Both the position numbers and the translations under genes were made by a program. A model generated the notes under the pieces. The model was not told the origin of the DNA. It was given only the letters and a program-made list of their open reading frames with translations, and searched no databases. This document shows, piece by piece, positions 18,298 to 26,668 of a stretch of DNA of 64,000 nucleotides; within the stretch, counting starts at the first letter, position 1; each line of letters starts with the position of its first letter. Source of the stretch: JAQBQB01 sp963846925 (lineage in GTDB: Bacteria > Gemmatimonadota > Gemmatimonadetes > Gemmatimonadales > Gemmatimonadaceae); the NCBI GenBank assembly GCA_963846925.1, contig CAWJXW010000020.1, forward strand, positions 62,001-126,000. Reading direction: 5' to 3'.

Positions 18298-19178
18298 CCG
18301 CCACCGCGCACGTCGCCGCGCAGGCCAAGATCAACCTCTTCCTCGACGTGCTCGAGCGGGAGCCGAGCGGCTACCACTCCCTCGAGACCGCGTTTCTCCG
18401 AATCGACCTCGCCGACGACGTCACCGTTTGCGAGGCGTCGGGCCGCACTCTCGATGTGAGCGGGCCCGCGCTGCCCGCCGGCGGACTCGGTCCCACCGAG
18501 AAGAACCTCGCGTACCGCGCCGCGACGGCTTACGCGGACGCGACCGGATGGCCGGCAGGGTTCGCGATCGAACTCGTGAAGCGGATTCCCGCCGGGGCCG
18601 GACTCGGCGGCGGGAGCGCGGATGCCGGCGCGGTCCTCCGCGCGCTCGACGCGCTCTCCCCGCGTCCACTGGCCGCCCGCCTCGCAGAAGTCGCCGTAAC
18701 ACTTGGCGCTGACGTCCCTTTCATGACCATCGAGGAGCCGATGGCGCTCGGGTCCGGACGCGGGGACCGCTTGAAGCCGATCCCGGCGCTCGAGCCCCGC
18801 GCCATCGTGCTCGCGGTTCCGCCGTTCGCGATCTCGACCGCCGACGCCTACGCCTGGCTCGACGCGGACCGCGCGGCGCTGTCCCTGACGCCGCGCACCG
18901 GCCTCGCCAAACCGGTGGCGACGTGGGAAGACGCGGCCGCATCAGCCCACAACGACTTTGCGGCCGTCGTCGCCAGGCGGCACCCCGAGATCGCCCCGCT
19001 CACCGAGCGACTCCGCGCGGCCGGAGCGTCAATCGCCCTGCTCGCCGGATCGGGGTCGACCGTGTTCGGCGTCTTCGACACTCCGCCCGACGTCGCGTCG
19101 ATGGGATTCGACGGCAATGTGCGCGTCATCACCACATGGACCAGCGATCGAGTTGAACGCGTGACCGTCGATCGGTAG
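18294..19178 (+). CDS. ispE: 4-diphosphocytidyl-2-C-methyl-D-erythritol kinase
   Basis: 294 residues from a TTG overlapping the previous stop by four bases. IspE phosphorylates the 2-hydroxyl of CDP-methylerythritol in the MEP isoprenoid pathway. It is a GHMP kinase: the substrate-end motif AQAKINLFLDVLEREPSGYH, the ATP-binding glycine motif RIPAGAGLGGGSADAGAVLR, and the C-terminal GSTVFGVF are all present. The TTG is chosen because it gives the proper N-terminus (TATAHVAAQAKINLF) and the tight overlap common in this window. tRNA-Gln and prs follow directly. Confidence 0.93.
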   Translation: MTATAHVAAQAKINLFLDVLEREPSGYHSLETAFLRIDLADDVTVCEASGRTLDVSGPALPAGGLGPTEKNLAYRAATAYADATGWPAGFAIELVKRIPAGAGLGGGSADAGAVLRALDALSPRPLAARLAEVAVTLGADVPFMTIEEPMALGSGRGDRLKPIPALEPRAIVLAVPPFAISTADAYAWLDADRAALSLTPRTGLAKPVATWEDAAASAHNDFAAVVARRHPEIAPLTERLRAAGASIALLAGSGSTVFGVFDTPPDVASMGFDGNVRVITTWTSDRVERVTVDR

Positions 19179-19192
19179 CTTTAAAGGCTCGC

Positions 19193-19263
19193 TGCCCCCT
19201 CGTCCAATGGCAGGACATCGGACTTTGGATCCGAGAATGGTGGTTCGAATCCACCGGGGGCAA
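19193..19263 (+). tRNA. tRNA-Gln (anticodon TTG)
   Basis: A full cloverleaf folds by eye. The acceptor arms TGCCCCC and GGGGGCA pair perfectly, the anticodon stem TCGGA/TCCGA encloses the loop CTTTGGA with anticodon TTG, and the T arm holds GGTTCGAATCC. The discriminator base is A and CCA is not encoded. It lies 14 bases after ispE and before prs, an arrangement seen in other bacteria. Confidence 0.95.
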
Positions 19264-19343
19264 TGCCGCGAGCCCGACGGCAAGGAAATGGACGCGCGCC
19301 ACGTCCTCTCCCGTTTCAGCTTTCAGCCAACCCCGCTCGTTCG

Positions 19344-20327
19344 ATGCTTACCGCCCAAGCCCCAGCGCCGCGCATGGATGGACTAGCCGTACCGAGCCAC
19401 GGCCTCAAGCTGCTCGCCGGGACCGCCAACCGGCCGCTCGCCGAGGAGATCGCGCGCAACCTCGGCGTGGATCTCTGTCGCGTGAACCTCGGGCGCTTCG
19501 CCGACGGCGAGATCTCCGTGCGCATCGATGAAAACGTCCGCGGCAACGACGTGTTCATCTTCCAGCCGACGAATCCGCCCGCCGAGAACGTGATGGAGCT
19601 GCTGCTCCTGATCGACGCTGCGCGGCGCGCATCGGCGGCCCGCATCACGTGCGTGATGCCGTACTACGGCTACGCGCGGCAGGATCGGAAGGACCAACCG
19701 CGCGTGCCGATCGGCGCGAAGCTGATGGCGAACATGATCCAGGCGGCCGGCGTCGACCGCGTGCTCGGCATCGATTTCCACCAGCACCAGTTACAAGGCT
19801 TCTTTGATGTTCCAGTCGATCATCTCTATGCGATGCCGGTGTTCACGGCGCATTATCGTAAGATGCAGCTCAACGAGCCCGTCGTCGTCGCCCCGGACGT
19901 CGGGTCGGCGAAGATGGCGCGCGGGTTCGCCAAGCGCTTGAACGCGACGCTGGCCATCATCGACAAGCGGCGTCCGCAGCCGAACGTCTCCGAGGTCGTG
20001 AACGTGGTCGGCGAGGTCGAGGGGCACGATTGTATCCTCGTCGACGACATGATCGACACGGCCGGGACCGTCAGCGAGGCCGCGCGCGCGCTTCGCAACC
20101 TCGGCGCGAAGGACATCTATATTTGTGCGACGCACGCGCTGCTCTCCGGACCGGCGCGGTCGCGTCTCAACGACGCTCCGATCAAGGAAGTCGCGGTCAC
20201 GGATACGATCGCGATCCCGGACGAGCGACGGCCGAACAAGCTGTGCGTGCTGTCGGTCGGCGAGCTGCTCTCCAAGGCGATTCGCTTCACGCACGCGGAG
20301 CAGTCGGTCAGTTCGTTGTTCGATTGA
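19344..20327 (+). CDS. prs: Ribose-phosphate pyrophosphokinase
   Basis: PRPP synthase transfers pyrophosphate from ATP to ribose 5-phosphate, feeding nucleotide, histidine and tryptophan synthesis. The sequence has the class I pattern: GRFADGEISVRIDENVRG, FIFQPTNPPAENVMELLLLI, YYGYARQDRKDQPR, the His-rich VLGIDFHQHQLQGFF, and the PRPP-binding loop CILVDDMIDTAGTVSEAA. I start at the ATG of MLTAQAP (19344); MDGLAVPSHG at 19374 is also possible. An in-frame ATG at 19263 overlaps the tRNA and is unlikely to be used. Confidence 0.95.
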   Translation: MLTAQAPAPRMDGLAVPSHGLKLLAGTANRPLAEEIARNLGVDLCRVNLGRFADGEISVRIDENVRGNDVFIFQPTNPPAENVMELLLLIDAARRASAARITCVMPYYGYARQDRKDQPRVPIGAKLMANMIQAAGVDRVLGIDFHQHQLQGFFDVPVDHLYAMPVFTAHYRKMQLNEPVVVAPDVGSAKMARGFAKRLNATLAIIDKRRPQPNVSEVVNVVGEVEGHDCILVDDMIDTAGTVSEAARALRNLGAKDIYICATHALLSGPARSRLNDAPIKEVAVTDTIAIPDERRPNKLCVLSVGELLSKAIRFTHAEQSVSSLFD

Positions 20328-20330
20328 GTG

Positions 20331-20362
20331 GTGGACCGGTGGACCGGTGGACCGGTGGACCG
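20331..20362 (+). repeat. Tandem 8-bp repeat, four copies
   Basis: The octamer GTGGACCG is repeated four times without change, then trails off as GTCG, starting three bases after the prs stop. Such short perfect tandem repeats are prone to slippage. No function can be assigned. Confidence 0.95.
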
Positions 20363-20370
20363 GTCGAACG

Positions 20371-20424
20371 GCGGTACCGCGAGAAATCTGAGGTCTGATG
20401 TCGGACGTCTGACGTCAGACTTCT
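20371..20424. repeat. Palindromic intergenic element, copy 1
   Basis: The decamer palindrome GCGGTACCGC (20371-20380) is followed by an imperfect inverted repeat whose ends are AGAAATCTGAGGTCTGA and its near-complement TCTGACGTCAGACTTCT (20382-20424). The same arrangement recurs at 21921-21974. It follows prs on the plus strand and could form a stem-loop acting as a terminator or mRNA end-stabiliser. Confidence 0.85.
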
Positions 20425-20455
20425 CCTCTTAAGGCAGGTTTGTAGGGAGCTTTCG

Positions 20456-20498
20456 CCGTCTCATGGTAGGGAGGACGCAGCCTCCCGAGAGTAGACGG
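20456..20498 (+). promoter_or_regulatory. Two-tier stem-loop in the rplY leader
   Basis: An outer stem CCGTCT (20456-20461) pairs with AGACGG (20493-20498), and an inner stem GGGAGG (20469-20474) pairs with CCTCCC (20481-20486) around a six-base loop. It ends 50 bases before the rplY ATG. Many ribosomal protein genes are controlled through structured leaders, so a regulatory role is plausible but unproven; it could also be an attenuator. Confidence 0.45.
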
Positions 20499-20548
20499 AC
20501 GGCGCGAGCGGGCTGCGATGGTCAGGCAATTCGACGGAATTCACTGAA

Positions 20549-21214
20549 ATGGCAACAGCATCCTTGAACGCAACGGTTCGCGACAACGTCGGAACCGGGT
20601 TCGCGCGCAAAGTTCGGCAGGCCGGCAACATCCCCGCGATCATCTATGGCCACGGCCGCGAGCCGCAGAAGCTCTCGCTCGTGGCGCGCGAGGTCGATCG
20701 CCTCCTCGGCACGATCTCGGCCGCCAGCACCGTGATCGAGCTCTCGGTGGAGGGCACCACGGCGCGCACGCTGATCCGCGAGGTCCAGCGGCATCCCGTG
20801 AAGCGCAACATCATCCACATCGACTTCCAGCAGCTCGTCGCCGGTGAGAAGGTCACCGTCAGCGTGCGCATCCGGTTCACCGGCACGGCGGACGGCGTTC
20901 GCAACTCGGGCGGCATCCTCGCCGAGACGATGCACGAACTGTCCGTGCGCTGCGATCCGTCGCTGATCCCCGAACAGGTCGAGGTGGACGTCACGCCGCT
21001 CACGATCGGACACAGCATCCACGTGCGCGACCTCAGGCTCCCCGAAGGCGTCCAGGTGCTCGACGACGCGGGCGCCACGGTGTGCGTCTGCACCGCCCCC
21101 GCCGCGGCGATCGAAGAGCCCGTTGCGGCAGAGGGCGCCGCGCCCGAGGCGGCCGCCGAGCCCGAGCTCATCCGCAAGCCGAAGCCCGAGGAGGAGGAAG
21201 AAGAGGCCAAGTAG
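20549..21214 (+). CDS. rplY: 50S ribosomal protein L25/TL5 (Ctc type)
   Basis: 221 residues, the long two-domain form. The N-terminal 5S-rRNA-binding domain carries TGFARKVRQAGNIPAIIYGH and the second beta domain contains RIRFTGTADGVRNSGGIL and LRLPEGVQVLDDAG. It ends in an acidic tail (PEEEEEEAK). It binds 5S rRNA in the large subunit central protuberance. The long form is typical of many non-enteric bacteria. It sits between prs and pth, a widely conserved order. Confidence 0.95.
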   Translation: MATASLNATVRDNVGTGFARKVRQAGNIPAIIYGHGREPQKLSLVAREVDRLLGTISAASTVIELSVEGTTARTLIREVQRHPVKRNIIHIDFQQLVAGEKVTVSVRIRFTGTADGVRNSGGILAETMHELSVRCDPSLIPEQVEVDVTPLTIGHSIHVRDLRLPEGVQVLDDAGATVCVCTAPAAAIEEPVAAEGAAPEAAAEPELIRKPKPEEEEEEAK

Positions 21215-21309
21215 TCGGCGTCGTGCTGCGATTCCTGTTCGGACGCGGACGATCGTCGAAGCCGGACGCCGAATCGGCGGACCGCGCCGACGAACCCGAC
21301 GTCGAAGCC

Positions 21310-21912
21310 ATGAAAGTCATCGTCGGGCTCGGAAACCCCGGACGCGAATACGAGCGCACACGGCACAACGTCGGCTGGTGGGTCGTCGACCACCTCGCCG
21401 ACGTTTGGCATTTCGAGCCGTTCAAGCGCGACGGCGAAGCGCGCGTGACGACCGGCTCGGTGGGCCGCGTCCGCGTGCGCCTCGTGAAGCCGCAGACGTA
21501 CATGAACCTCAGCGGGTCGGTGCTCCGGTCGTACTTGCGCCGTCCCGCGTGGTCCGCCGCGTCGGACCTGATGATCGTGGTGGACGAAGTCGCGCTGGCG
21601 CTCGGCCGATACCGGTTTCGCGCCCGCGGAAGCGCCGGCGGACACAACGGATTGAAGAGCATCGAGGCCGCGGTCGGGTCGCAGGACTACGCCAGGCTTC
21701 GCGTCGGCATCGCGCCCGACGACCCGCGCCGCCGCGGCGATCTGAGCGACTTCGTGCTCGACAACTTCGCCAGGCATGAAGCGGACGTCGTCCGTTCGCT
21801 GATGCCGACGCTGACGCAGGCGATGGAGCTGTGGACGACGCACGGCATCACGCCCGTGATGAACCGGTTTACCGGGACCGGCGAGAACGGCGGCAGCGAC
21901 GAAACAGGCTGA
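21310..21912 (+). CDS. pth: Peptidyl-tRNA hydrolase
   Basis: 200 residues from the ATG of MKVIVGLGNPGREYERTRHN, the canonical Pth N-terminus. Pth releases tRNA from stalled peptidyl-tRNA. The catalytic His follows in RHNVGW, and further landmarks are VKPQTYMNLSGSVL, IVVDEVALALGRYRFRARGS, SAGGHNGLKSIEAAVGSQ and RLRVGIAP. An upstream GTG near 21223 would add a 29-residue basic extension, but the family start argues for 21310. Confidence 0.95.
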   Translation: MKVIVGLGNPGREYERTRHNVGWWVVDHLADVWHFEPFKRDGEARVTTGSVGRVRVRLVKPQTYMNLSGSVLRSYLRRPAWSAASDLMIVVDEVALALGRYRFRARGSAGGHNGLKSIEAAVGSQDYARLRVGIAPDDPRRRGDLSDFVLDNFARHEADVVRSLMPTLTQAMELWTTHGITPVMNRFTGTGENGGSDETG

Positions 21913-21920
21913 TTGAAACA

Positions 21921-21974
21921 GCGGTACCGCGAGAAATCTGAAGTCTGATCTCTGATTTCAGACGTCAGATTTCT
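21921..21974. repeat. Palindromic intergenic element, copy 2
   Basis: It repeats the design of the element at 20371-20424: GCGGTACCGC, then a stem whose arms AGAAATCTGAAGTCTGA and TCAGACGTCAGATTTCT (17 bases, one mismatch) flank a 9-base centre. It lies directly after pth, before ychF. The first 20 or so bases are nearly identical in both copies, while the loops differ, so this looks like a dispersed REP-like element with compensating stem changes. Confidence 0.85.
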
Positions 21975-22000
21975 CGGCACCAAGTCCCGAACTTCATATC

Positions 22001-23107
22001 ATGTTAAAACTCGGAATCGTCGGACTGCCGAACGTCGGCAAGTCCACTCTTTTCAACGCCCTCACGTCGGCCGGCGTGCTGGCCGCCAATTATCCGTTCG
22101 CGACCAAGGATCCGAACGTCGGCCGCGTCAACGTCCCCGACCCGCGGCTCGACGTGCTCGCGCGCATCGTACGCCCGGAGCGCGTCGTCCCCGCCGTCGT
22201 GGAGTTCGTCGACATCGCGGGGCTCGTCAAAGGCGCGTCGCAGGGAGAGGGACTCGGCAACCAGTTCCTCGCGAATATCCGCGAGACGGACGCCGTCGTG
22301 CACGTCGTGCGCGCGTTCGACCACGACGACGTGCTGCACGTGATGGGCGCCGTGGATCCGGTGCGCGACCGCGAGGTGATCGAGTTCGAGCTCGCCCTCG
22401 CCGATCTGAGCATCGTCGAGAAGCGTCTCGACCGCGTGCGACGGGCCGCGAAGACCGGCGACAAAGAGGCGCTCGCGGAGCTGGGTGCGCTCGAGTCAGC
22501 GAACGCCCAGCTGAAAGAGGGGCGCGCGCTCTGGCACGCCAAGCTGCCGGCCGAGCACCGCCGCACCCTCGCGCCGCTCTCGCTCCTGACCCTCAAGCCG
22601 GTTCTCTACGCCGCGAACGTGACCGACGCCGAGCTTTCCGGCGCGGATCAGGAGGGAACGCACATCGGTCAGTTGCGCCGGGCCGTGGCGGAAAGCGGAG
22701 AGCCCGCGGAGGTCGTTCCCTTCTCCGCCAAGATCGAAGCCGAGCTCGCGGACTTGCCCGAGGACGATCGCAAGGCGTTTCTCGACTCGCTCGGCCTGGA
22801 GTCGGCGGGACTCGACCGCCTGATTCGCGCCGGCTACCACCTGCTCGGCCTCCAGACGTATTTCACCGCCGGCGAACAGGAAGCGCGCGCCTGGACGATC
22901 CACAACGGCGACACCGCGCCGGTCGCGGCGGGAGTGATCCACACCGACTTCGAGCGTGGATTCATCCGGGCCGAGACGGTCGGCTACGACGAATTCGTCG
23001 CGAACGACGGATGGAAAGGCGCGCGTGAAAAGGGCGTCGTGCGCTCCGAGGGCAAGGACTATGTCGTCCGGGACGGCGACGTAATGCTATTTCGCTTCAA
23101 CGTGTGA
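22001..23107 (+). CDS. ychF: Redox-regulated ATPase YchF (Obg-family)
   Basis: 368 residues. YchF is an Obg-class P-loop protein that prefers ATP over GTP and associates with ribosomes, with roles in translation quality and stress response. The P loop is GLPNVGKSTLFNALT at the N-terminus, switch II is VDIAGLVKGASQGEGLGNQF, and the C-terminal TGS domain includes QTYFTAGEQEARAWTIHNGD and ends KDYVVRDGDVMLFRFNV. Length and domain order are standard. Confidence 0.96.
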   Translation: MLKLGIVGLPNVGKSTLFNALTSAGVLAANYPFATKDPNVGRVNVPDPRLDVLARIVRPERVVPAVVEFVDIAGLVKGASQGEGLGNQFLANIRETDAVVHVVRAFDHDDVLHVMGAVDPVRDREVIEFELALADLSIVEKRLDRVRRAAKTGDKEALAELGALESANAQLKEGRALWHAKLPAEHRRTLAPLSLLTLKPVLYAANVTDAELSGADQEGTHIGQLRRAVAESGEPAEVVPFSAKIEAELADLPEDDRKAFLDSLGLESAGLDRLIRAGYHLLGLQTYFTAGEQEARAWTIHNGDTAPVAAGVIHTDFERGFIRAETVGYDEFVANDGWKGAREKGVVRSEGKDYVVRDGDVMLFRFNV

Positions 23108-23281
23108 GCTAGTGCCGTAGGTCGACTAGGCCAACGGTTCGGCTTCTCCCGCGTTTTCCGATTCACCAGATGAATCGTCCCACCGAAAGCGGACCGAACC
23201 TGTTGAATGAGCTGTTGAACCCATTTCCAGGCACTAGCGTAGTATCAAGTAGCGGCGATCTCGACCGCCCCATCTCAGAGA

Positions 23282-24274
23282 ATGCTCTTGATTCTTCCGG
23301 GTCTTGGTGTCGTTTGGCGAAGCGCCATGGTGGTGCTCGGCATCGCGGCTGTGCTTCCAGCCGGTGCCGGGGACATGCGCTCGCATGCCAACCCGACCAA
23401 CGACTATCAGGCGGGTGTGACGCGGGCGAGGGAGTTCATCGCCGCCGACTCCGCGGTCGTCGCGCCCGGCGGCGAGTCCATCCTGCTCGTCCATGGCGCG
23501 AGGACGCCGCGCGCCGTCGTGCTGCTTCACGGCTTCACGGACTCGCCGCGGCAGTTCGCCGCTCTCGCCGATTCGCTCTACGCGCGCGGCGACAACGTGT
23601 TCGTTCCGCGGCTTCCCCACCATGCGGAGCGCGGACGCGACGCGCGGCAGTTGGCGCGGCTCTCCGCCGCGGATCTCTGCCGCACCGGTGACGCCGCCGT
23701 GGACATCGCGGCGGGTCTCGGCGACTCGGTCATCGTCGTCGGATTGAGCGTCGGCGGCACGATCGCGGCGTGGACGGCCGAGCATCGCCCGGAGGTACGC
23801 CGGGCGGTTGTGATCGCCCCGCCGTTCGAGGTCAGCCACGTCCCGTCGATGCTCGAGAGGCCGCTGGTCAACTTTAGTTCACACGTGCCCAACGTGACAC
23901 GGCGCGCCGCACCGGACACGACTCGACCGGATCGCGACCCCGGGTACACGACTCATGCCTTGGCGCAGGTGCTCAAACTCGGCATGGCCGTACGTCGCGA
24001 CGCGCCGCGCGACGTGCCGGCGCGGGCCGAGGTGCTGTTCCTCGTCAACGCCGACGACGGCACGGTGAAGACGCCGGCCGTGCTCGACCTGGCGCGAGTC
24101 TGGAACGACCGCGGTGTTCCGGTTTCGGTATATGAGTTCCCTGATTCGCTCGGCTTGCCGCACAACATCCTCGATCCGATGTCGCGGCGGTCGGACGGGG
24201 CCCTGGTGTACCCCACGCTCGAAGCCCTCGCCCACGGACAGAGTCCGCCGGCGTGGCTCCGCGCGCGTCGCTAA
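23282..24274 (+). CDS. Secreted alpha/beta hydrolase
   Basis: 330 residues with an N-terminal hydrophobic segment likely to export it (ILPGLGVVWRSAMVVLGIAA). The alpha/beta-hydrolase fold is clear: oxyanion motif VVLLHGFTDSPRQF, nucleophile elbow GLSVGG with its Ser, an Asp in FLVNADDGTVKTP and a late His in SLGLPHNIL. The HGFTDSP motif resembles carboxylesterases and monoacylglycerol lipases. Substrate unknown. A second ATG at 23327 would shorten the leader. The 174-base gap upstream contains a 9-base inverted repeat, GCTAGTGCC and GGCACTAGC, about 120 bases apart. Confidence 0.8.
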   Translation: MLLILPGLGVVWRSAMVVLGIAAVLPAGAGDMRSHANPTNDYQAGVTRAREFIAADSAVVAPGGESILLVHGARTPRAVVLLHGFTDSPRQFAALADSLYARGDNVFVPRLPHHAERGRDARQLARLSAADLCRTGDAAVDIAAGLGDSVIVVGLSVGGTIAAWTAEHRPEVRRAVVIAPPFEVSHVPSMLERPLVNFSSHVPNVTRRAAPDTTRPDRDPGYTTHALAQVLKLGMAVRRDAPRDVPARAEVLFLVNADDGTVKTPAVLDLARVWNDRGVPVSVYEFPDSLGLPHNILDPMSRRSDGALVYPTLEALAHGQSPPAWLRARR

Positions 24275-24288
24275 CAGCCACCTGAGCG

Positions 24289-24681
24289 CTAGCGCACTAT
24301 CACGTTGCTGTTCTGAAGAACGGCGCCCACGGTGAAGACGATCGTCTGACCAGGGCCGACAGCGACGTTTCCGCTCGACGCGCGCCCCGAGCCTCCGATC
24401 GGCACCGCGATCAGGTGGAAGTCACGGGACCCTAGCGACGGATTGAGCAGGAAGTGCCGGCCGCTGTTGCCGGTCACCGTCCCCAGTCGGGTCGACAAGC
24501 CGTCGACGATCGAAAACACGTCGACGTCGAGGAAGTTCTGGTTTCTGACGTCGAGGCCGATCGCCGTAGCGGGCACGACCTCACCGCCGGCCTCGTTCGT
24601 TCGGCCGCACGAGCTCAGCCCGGCCCCGGCCGCGATCGGCGCGATGGCGAGGAGGGCGGCAAAGATTCGCAGGTTCTTCAT
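24289..24681 (-). CDS. Small putative lipoprotein of unknown function
   Basis: 130 residues beginning MKNLRIFAALLAIAPIAAGA, with a lipobox-like LSSC just after. The mature part is a single beta-rich domain (IGLDVRNQNFLDVDVFSIVD, GSRDFHLIAVPIG, VAVGPGQTIVFTVG), which resembles small immunoglobulin-like or transthyretin-like folds. The ATG is supported by a strong GGAGG at 24686-24690. Convergent with the hydrolase gene; no known partner. Confidence 0.65.
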   Translation of the reverse strand: MKNLRIFAALLAIAPIAAGAGLSSCGRTNEAGGEVVPATAIGLDVRNQNFLDVDVFSIVDGLSTRLGTVTGNSGRHFLLNPSLGSRDFHLIAVPIGGSGRASSGNVAVGPGQTIVFTVGAVLQNSNVIVR

Positions 24682-24766
24682 GTATCCTCCATAAACGATT
24701 GCGTGGGCCGTGCGTATTGGCCCTTGGCAACGCATGGGGCAGGTCGAGTGCCAGAGCCCACGCAGC

Positions 24767-24795
24767 TTGAGATAATTCGTTGCCGGGGCTATGAT
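24767..24795 (+). promoter_or_regulatory. Sigma-70-type promoter for rpsF-rpsR operon
   Basis: TTGAGA (24767-24772) and TATGAT (24790-24795) are separated by exactly 17 bases, close to the housekeeping consensus. Transcription would start near 24802, leaving a leader of about 97 bases before rpsF. Confidence 0.7.
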
Positions 24796-24839
24796 TAGCG
24801 GGCTGGGCGCAAGTCCGCGCACAGCACACAACTTCCCCT

Positions 24840-24867
24840 CCTCTCGCTCAAGGCAACCAGCGAGGGG
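24840..24867 (+). promoter_or_regulatory. Stem-loop in the rpsF leader
   Basis: CCTCTCGCT (24840-24848) pairs with AGCGAGGGG (24859-24867), one G-U pair, around a ten-base loop. It lies 14 bases upstream of the GGGAGG ribosome-binding site. The rpsF-rpsR operon is autoregulated by the S6:S18 complex in several bacteria; whether this hairpin is that site is inference. Confidence 0.4.
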
Positions 24868-24898
24868 CGGCTCAGACCAAAGGGAGGATTGCCAGCGC

Positions 24899-25267
24899 AT
24901 GACGCGCCAATACGAGGCGGTCTACGTCTTCGACTCGACCCTCGAAGACGCCGCCATCAACGAGAAGCTCGGTCGACTGCACGGACTCCTGGGCAATCCC
25001 GGCGACCTGCAGTTGAATCACTGGGGCCGGCGACAGCTCGCCTACCCGATCGGCCGGCGTGAGTCCGGCTACTACGCCGTGGCGAGGTTCACCGCCGACG
25101 CGACGACGCTCCCCGAGTACGAGCGCGCGATCAAGCTCGACGACGGCATCGTCCGTCACTTGATCACGCTCTTCGAGCACGAGGTCGGAGCTCCGCCGAT
25201 GTCGGAAGAAGAGATCGCCGCCGCCAACCGTCGTCGCGATTCAGACGACGACGACGACGAGGAGTAG
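24899..25267 (+). CDS. rpsF: 30S ribosomal protein S6
   Basis: 122 residues starting MTRQYEAVYVFDSTLEDAAI, with GGGAGG eleven bases upstream. S6 binds 16S rRNA with S18 on the small-subunit platform. LNHWGRRQLAYPIGRRESGY and an acidic C-terminal tail (DSDDDDDEE) are typical. Followed after three bases by rpsR. Confidence 0.96.
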   Translation: MTRQYEAVYVFDSTLEDAAINEKLGRLHGLLGNPGDLQLNHWGRRQLAYPIGRRESGYYAVARFTADATTLPEYERAIKLDDGIVRHLITLFEHEVGAPPMSEEEIAAANRRRDSDDDDDEE

Positions 25268-25270
25268 ACC

Positions 25271-25492
25271 ATGCGACGACCTCAGAAAGCCTGCCCGTTT
25301 TGCGAGACGCGCGTCCGTTACGTCGACTACAAGGACGATCGCACGCTCGGCCGTTTCATCACGGACCACGGGAAGATTCTCCCGAGCCGGCTGAGCGGCA
25401 CCTGCTCGCGACACCAGCGCCAGCTCTCGACCGCGATCAAGCGCGCTCGATTCCTGGCGATCATTCCGTACACGCGGGGCCTTCAGCCCTAG
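25271..25492 (+). CDS. rpsR: 30S ribosomal protein S18
   Basis: 73 residues. Conserved features are CPFCETRVRYVDYKD, TLGRFITDHGKILPSRLSGT and CSRHQRQLSTAIKRARFLAI with the end IPYTRGLQP. Two CxxC-like cysteines near the N-terminus suggest the zinc-binding form. It forms a heterodimer with S6. Confidence 0.96.
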   Translation: MRRPQKACPFCETRVRYVDYKDDRTLGRFITDHGKILPSRLSGTCSRHQRQLSTAIKRARFLAIIPYTRGLQP

Positions 25493-25495
25493 CTG

Positions 25496-26628
25496 ATGAC
25501 CGACCCCGCGACGAACCCGCCCGCACCCCAGTCGCCGACCGACGTTTCGCCGCCGCCCACCGACGCTTCGGCGCCGGTGCCTTCGCCGGCGCCGTCGGAA
25601 CGTGGCTGGGGGAAGCTCTTCCTCGCGCTCGCGGCGTTCGTATTCCTGCCGCTCACGCCGTACGTGCGCGCCGTCCTGCCGATCGAGCAGACGATGCTGC
25701 TCTTCGTGCCGGCCGTCGCGGCATGCGCGCTCGTCGGATGGTGGGCGGGCGGGCGGGCGTTCTTCGCGATCGCGTGGGTGGCGATCGCCGTCGTGCTCAC
25801 GGTGCAACCGCCGGGCACGATCGGAGCGTTCAACAACCTGGCGCGCGGGTGGAGTCTCTTGCTGGCCGGCGCGTTCGGGATCGTGTGCCTGTTGTCCACC
25901 GAACGGCCGTTCTTCACCCGCGCGATGGCCGCGCTGGTGATGACGCTGGGACTCGCCACGGTGATGGCTCTGCTCGGCCCCGTTTCGGCGTCGCGCACGG
26001 CCACGTCTGGTGTCGGACGAGTTTTCGCGCCGCAACGGCGAGACGATGGCGACCGTCACCTCGGTGATCGAGTCGCATCCGAAGGAGTGGCAGCAACTCG
26101 TCGACAAGGTTCCCGCCTTTTCGGACGCTTCCGACGGAAACGGAGCGCGGCCTCGCGTCCGTGTCAGACGTGGGGCGAACGATCTTTCCGTCGCTGCTCG
26201 CGCTCGAATCGCTCGCCGCGCTCGCGCTCGCCTGGGCCACGTATCATCGTCTGGGACGCACGCGACTCGGCGCGCCGCTGCAGCCGCTGCGCGAATTTCG
26301 CTTCAACGATCAACTGGTCTGGGGACTCATCGTCGGACTGACGACCGTCCTCGTCCCGACCCTTTCGACGCTCCGCGGGGTCGGTCAGAACTTGCTCGTT
26401 TTCTTCGGAACGCTCTACGCCGTGCGCGGCCTCGGCGTTCTGTCATGGTTCATGGCGCCCGGGACCCTGGGCGTCGCGCTCACCATCGGCGCGGTGTTGC
26501 TCTTCGCTCCCGTGCTACAGGTGTTCGCCGCACTCGCTTTCCTCTTTCTCGCCGTGGCGGCGATCGCGCTCGGCCTCGGCGACACGTGGGCCGACTGGCG
26601 CGGACGCGCCGCTCGGCCCGCGCCGTAA
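25496..26628 (+). CDS. DUF2232-type membrane protein, two frameshifts
   Basis: About 375 residues if the frame is restored. The Pro-rich cytoplasmic N-terminus is followed by hydrophobic spans (LFLALAAFVFLPLTPYVRAV, FVPAVAACALVGWWAGGRAF and others), a soluble loop (EFSRRNGETMATVTSVIESH), then further spans (IFPSLLALESLAALALAWAT, LVWGLIVGLTTVLVPTLS). The frame shifts once near 26000 and again near 26130, each by a single surplus base, and coding continues on both sides. DUF2232/YybS proteins commonly sit between ribosomal protein genes rpsR and rplI, which matches here; function unknown. Confidence 0.7.
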
Positions 26629-26668
26629 CGTCGTCTTCACATTCGGCAAATTCGATCGGAGCTCAGTC

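Noticed and set aside
19263..19343. Longer N-terminus for prs beginning at an ATG at 19263
   Set aside because: It would overlap the last base of tRNA-Gln and adds a basic extension absent from PRPP synthases.
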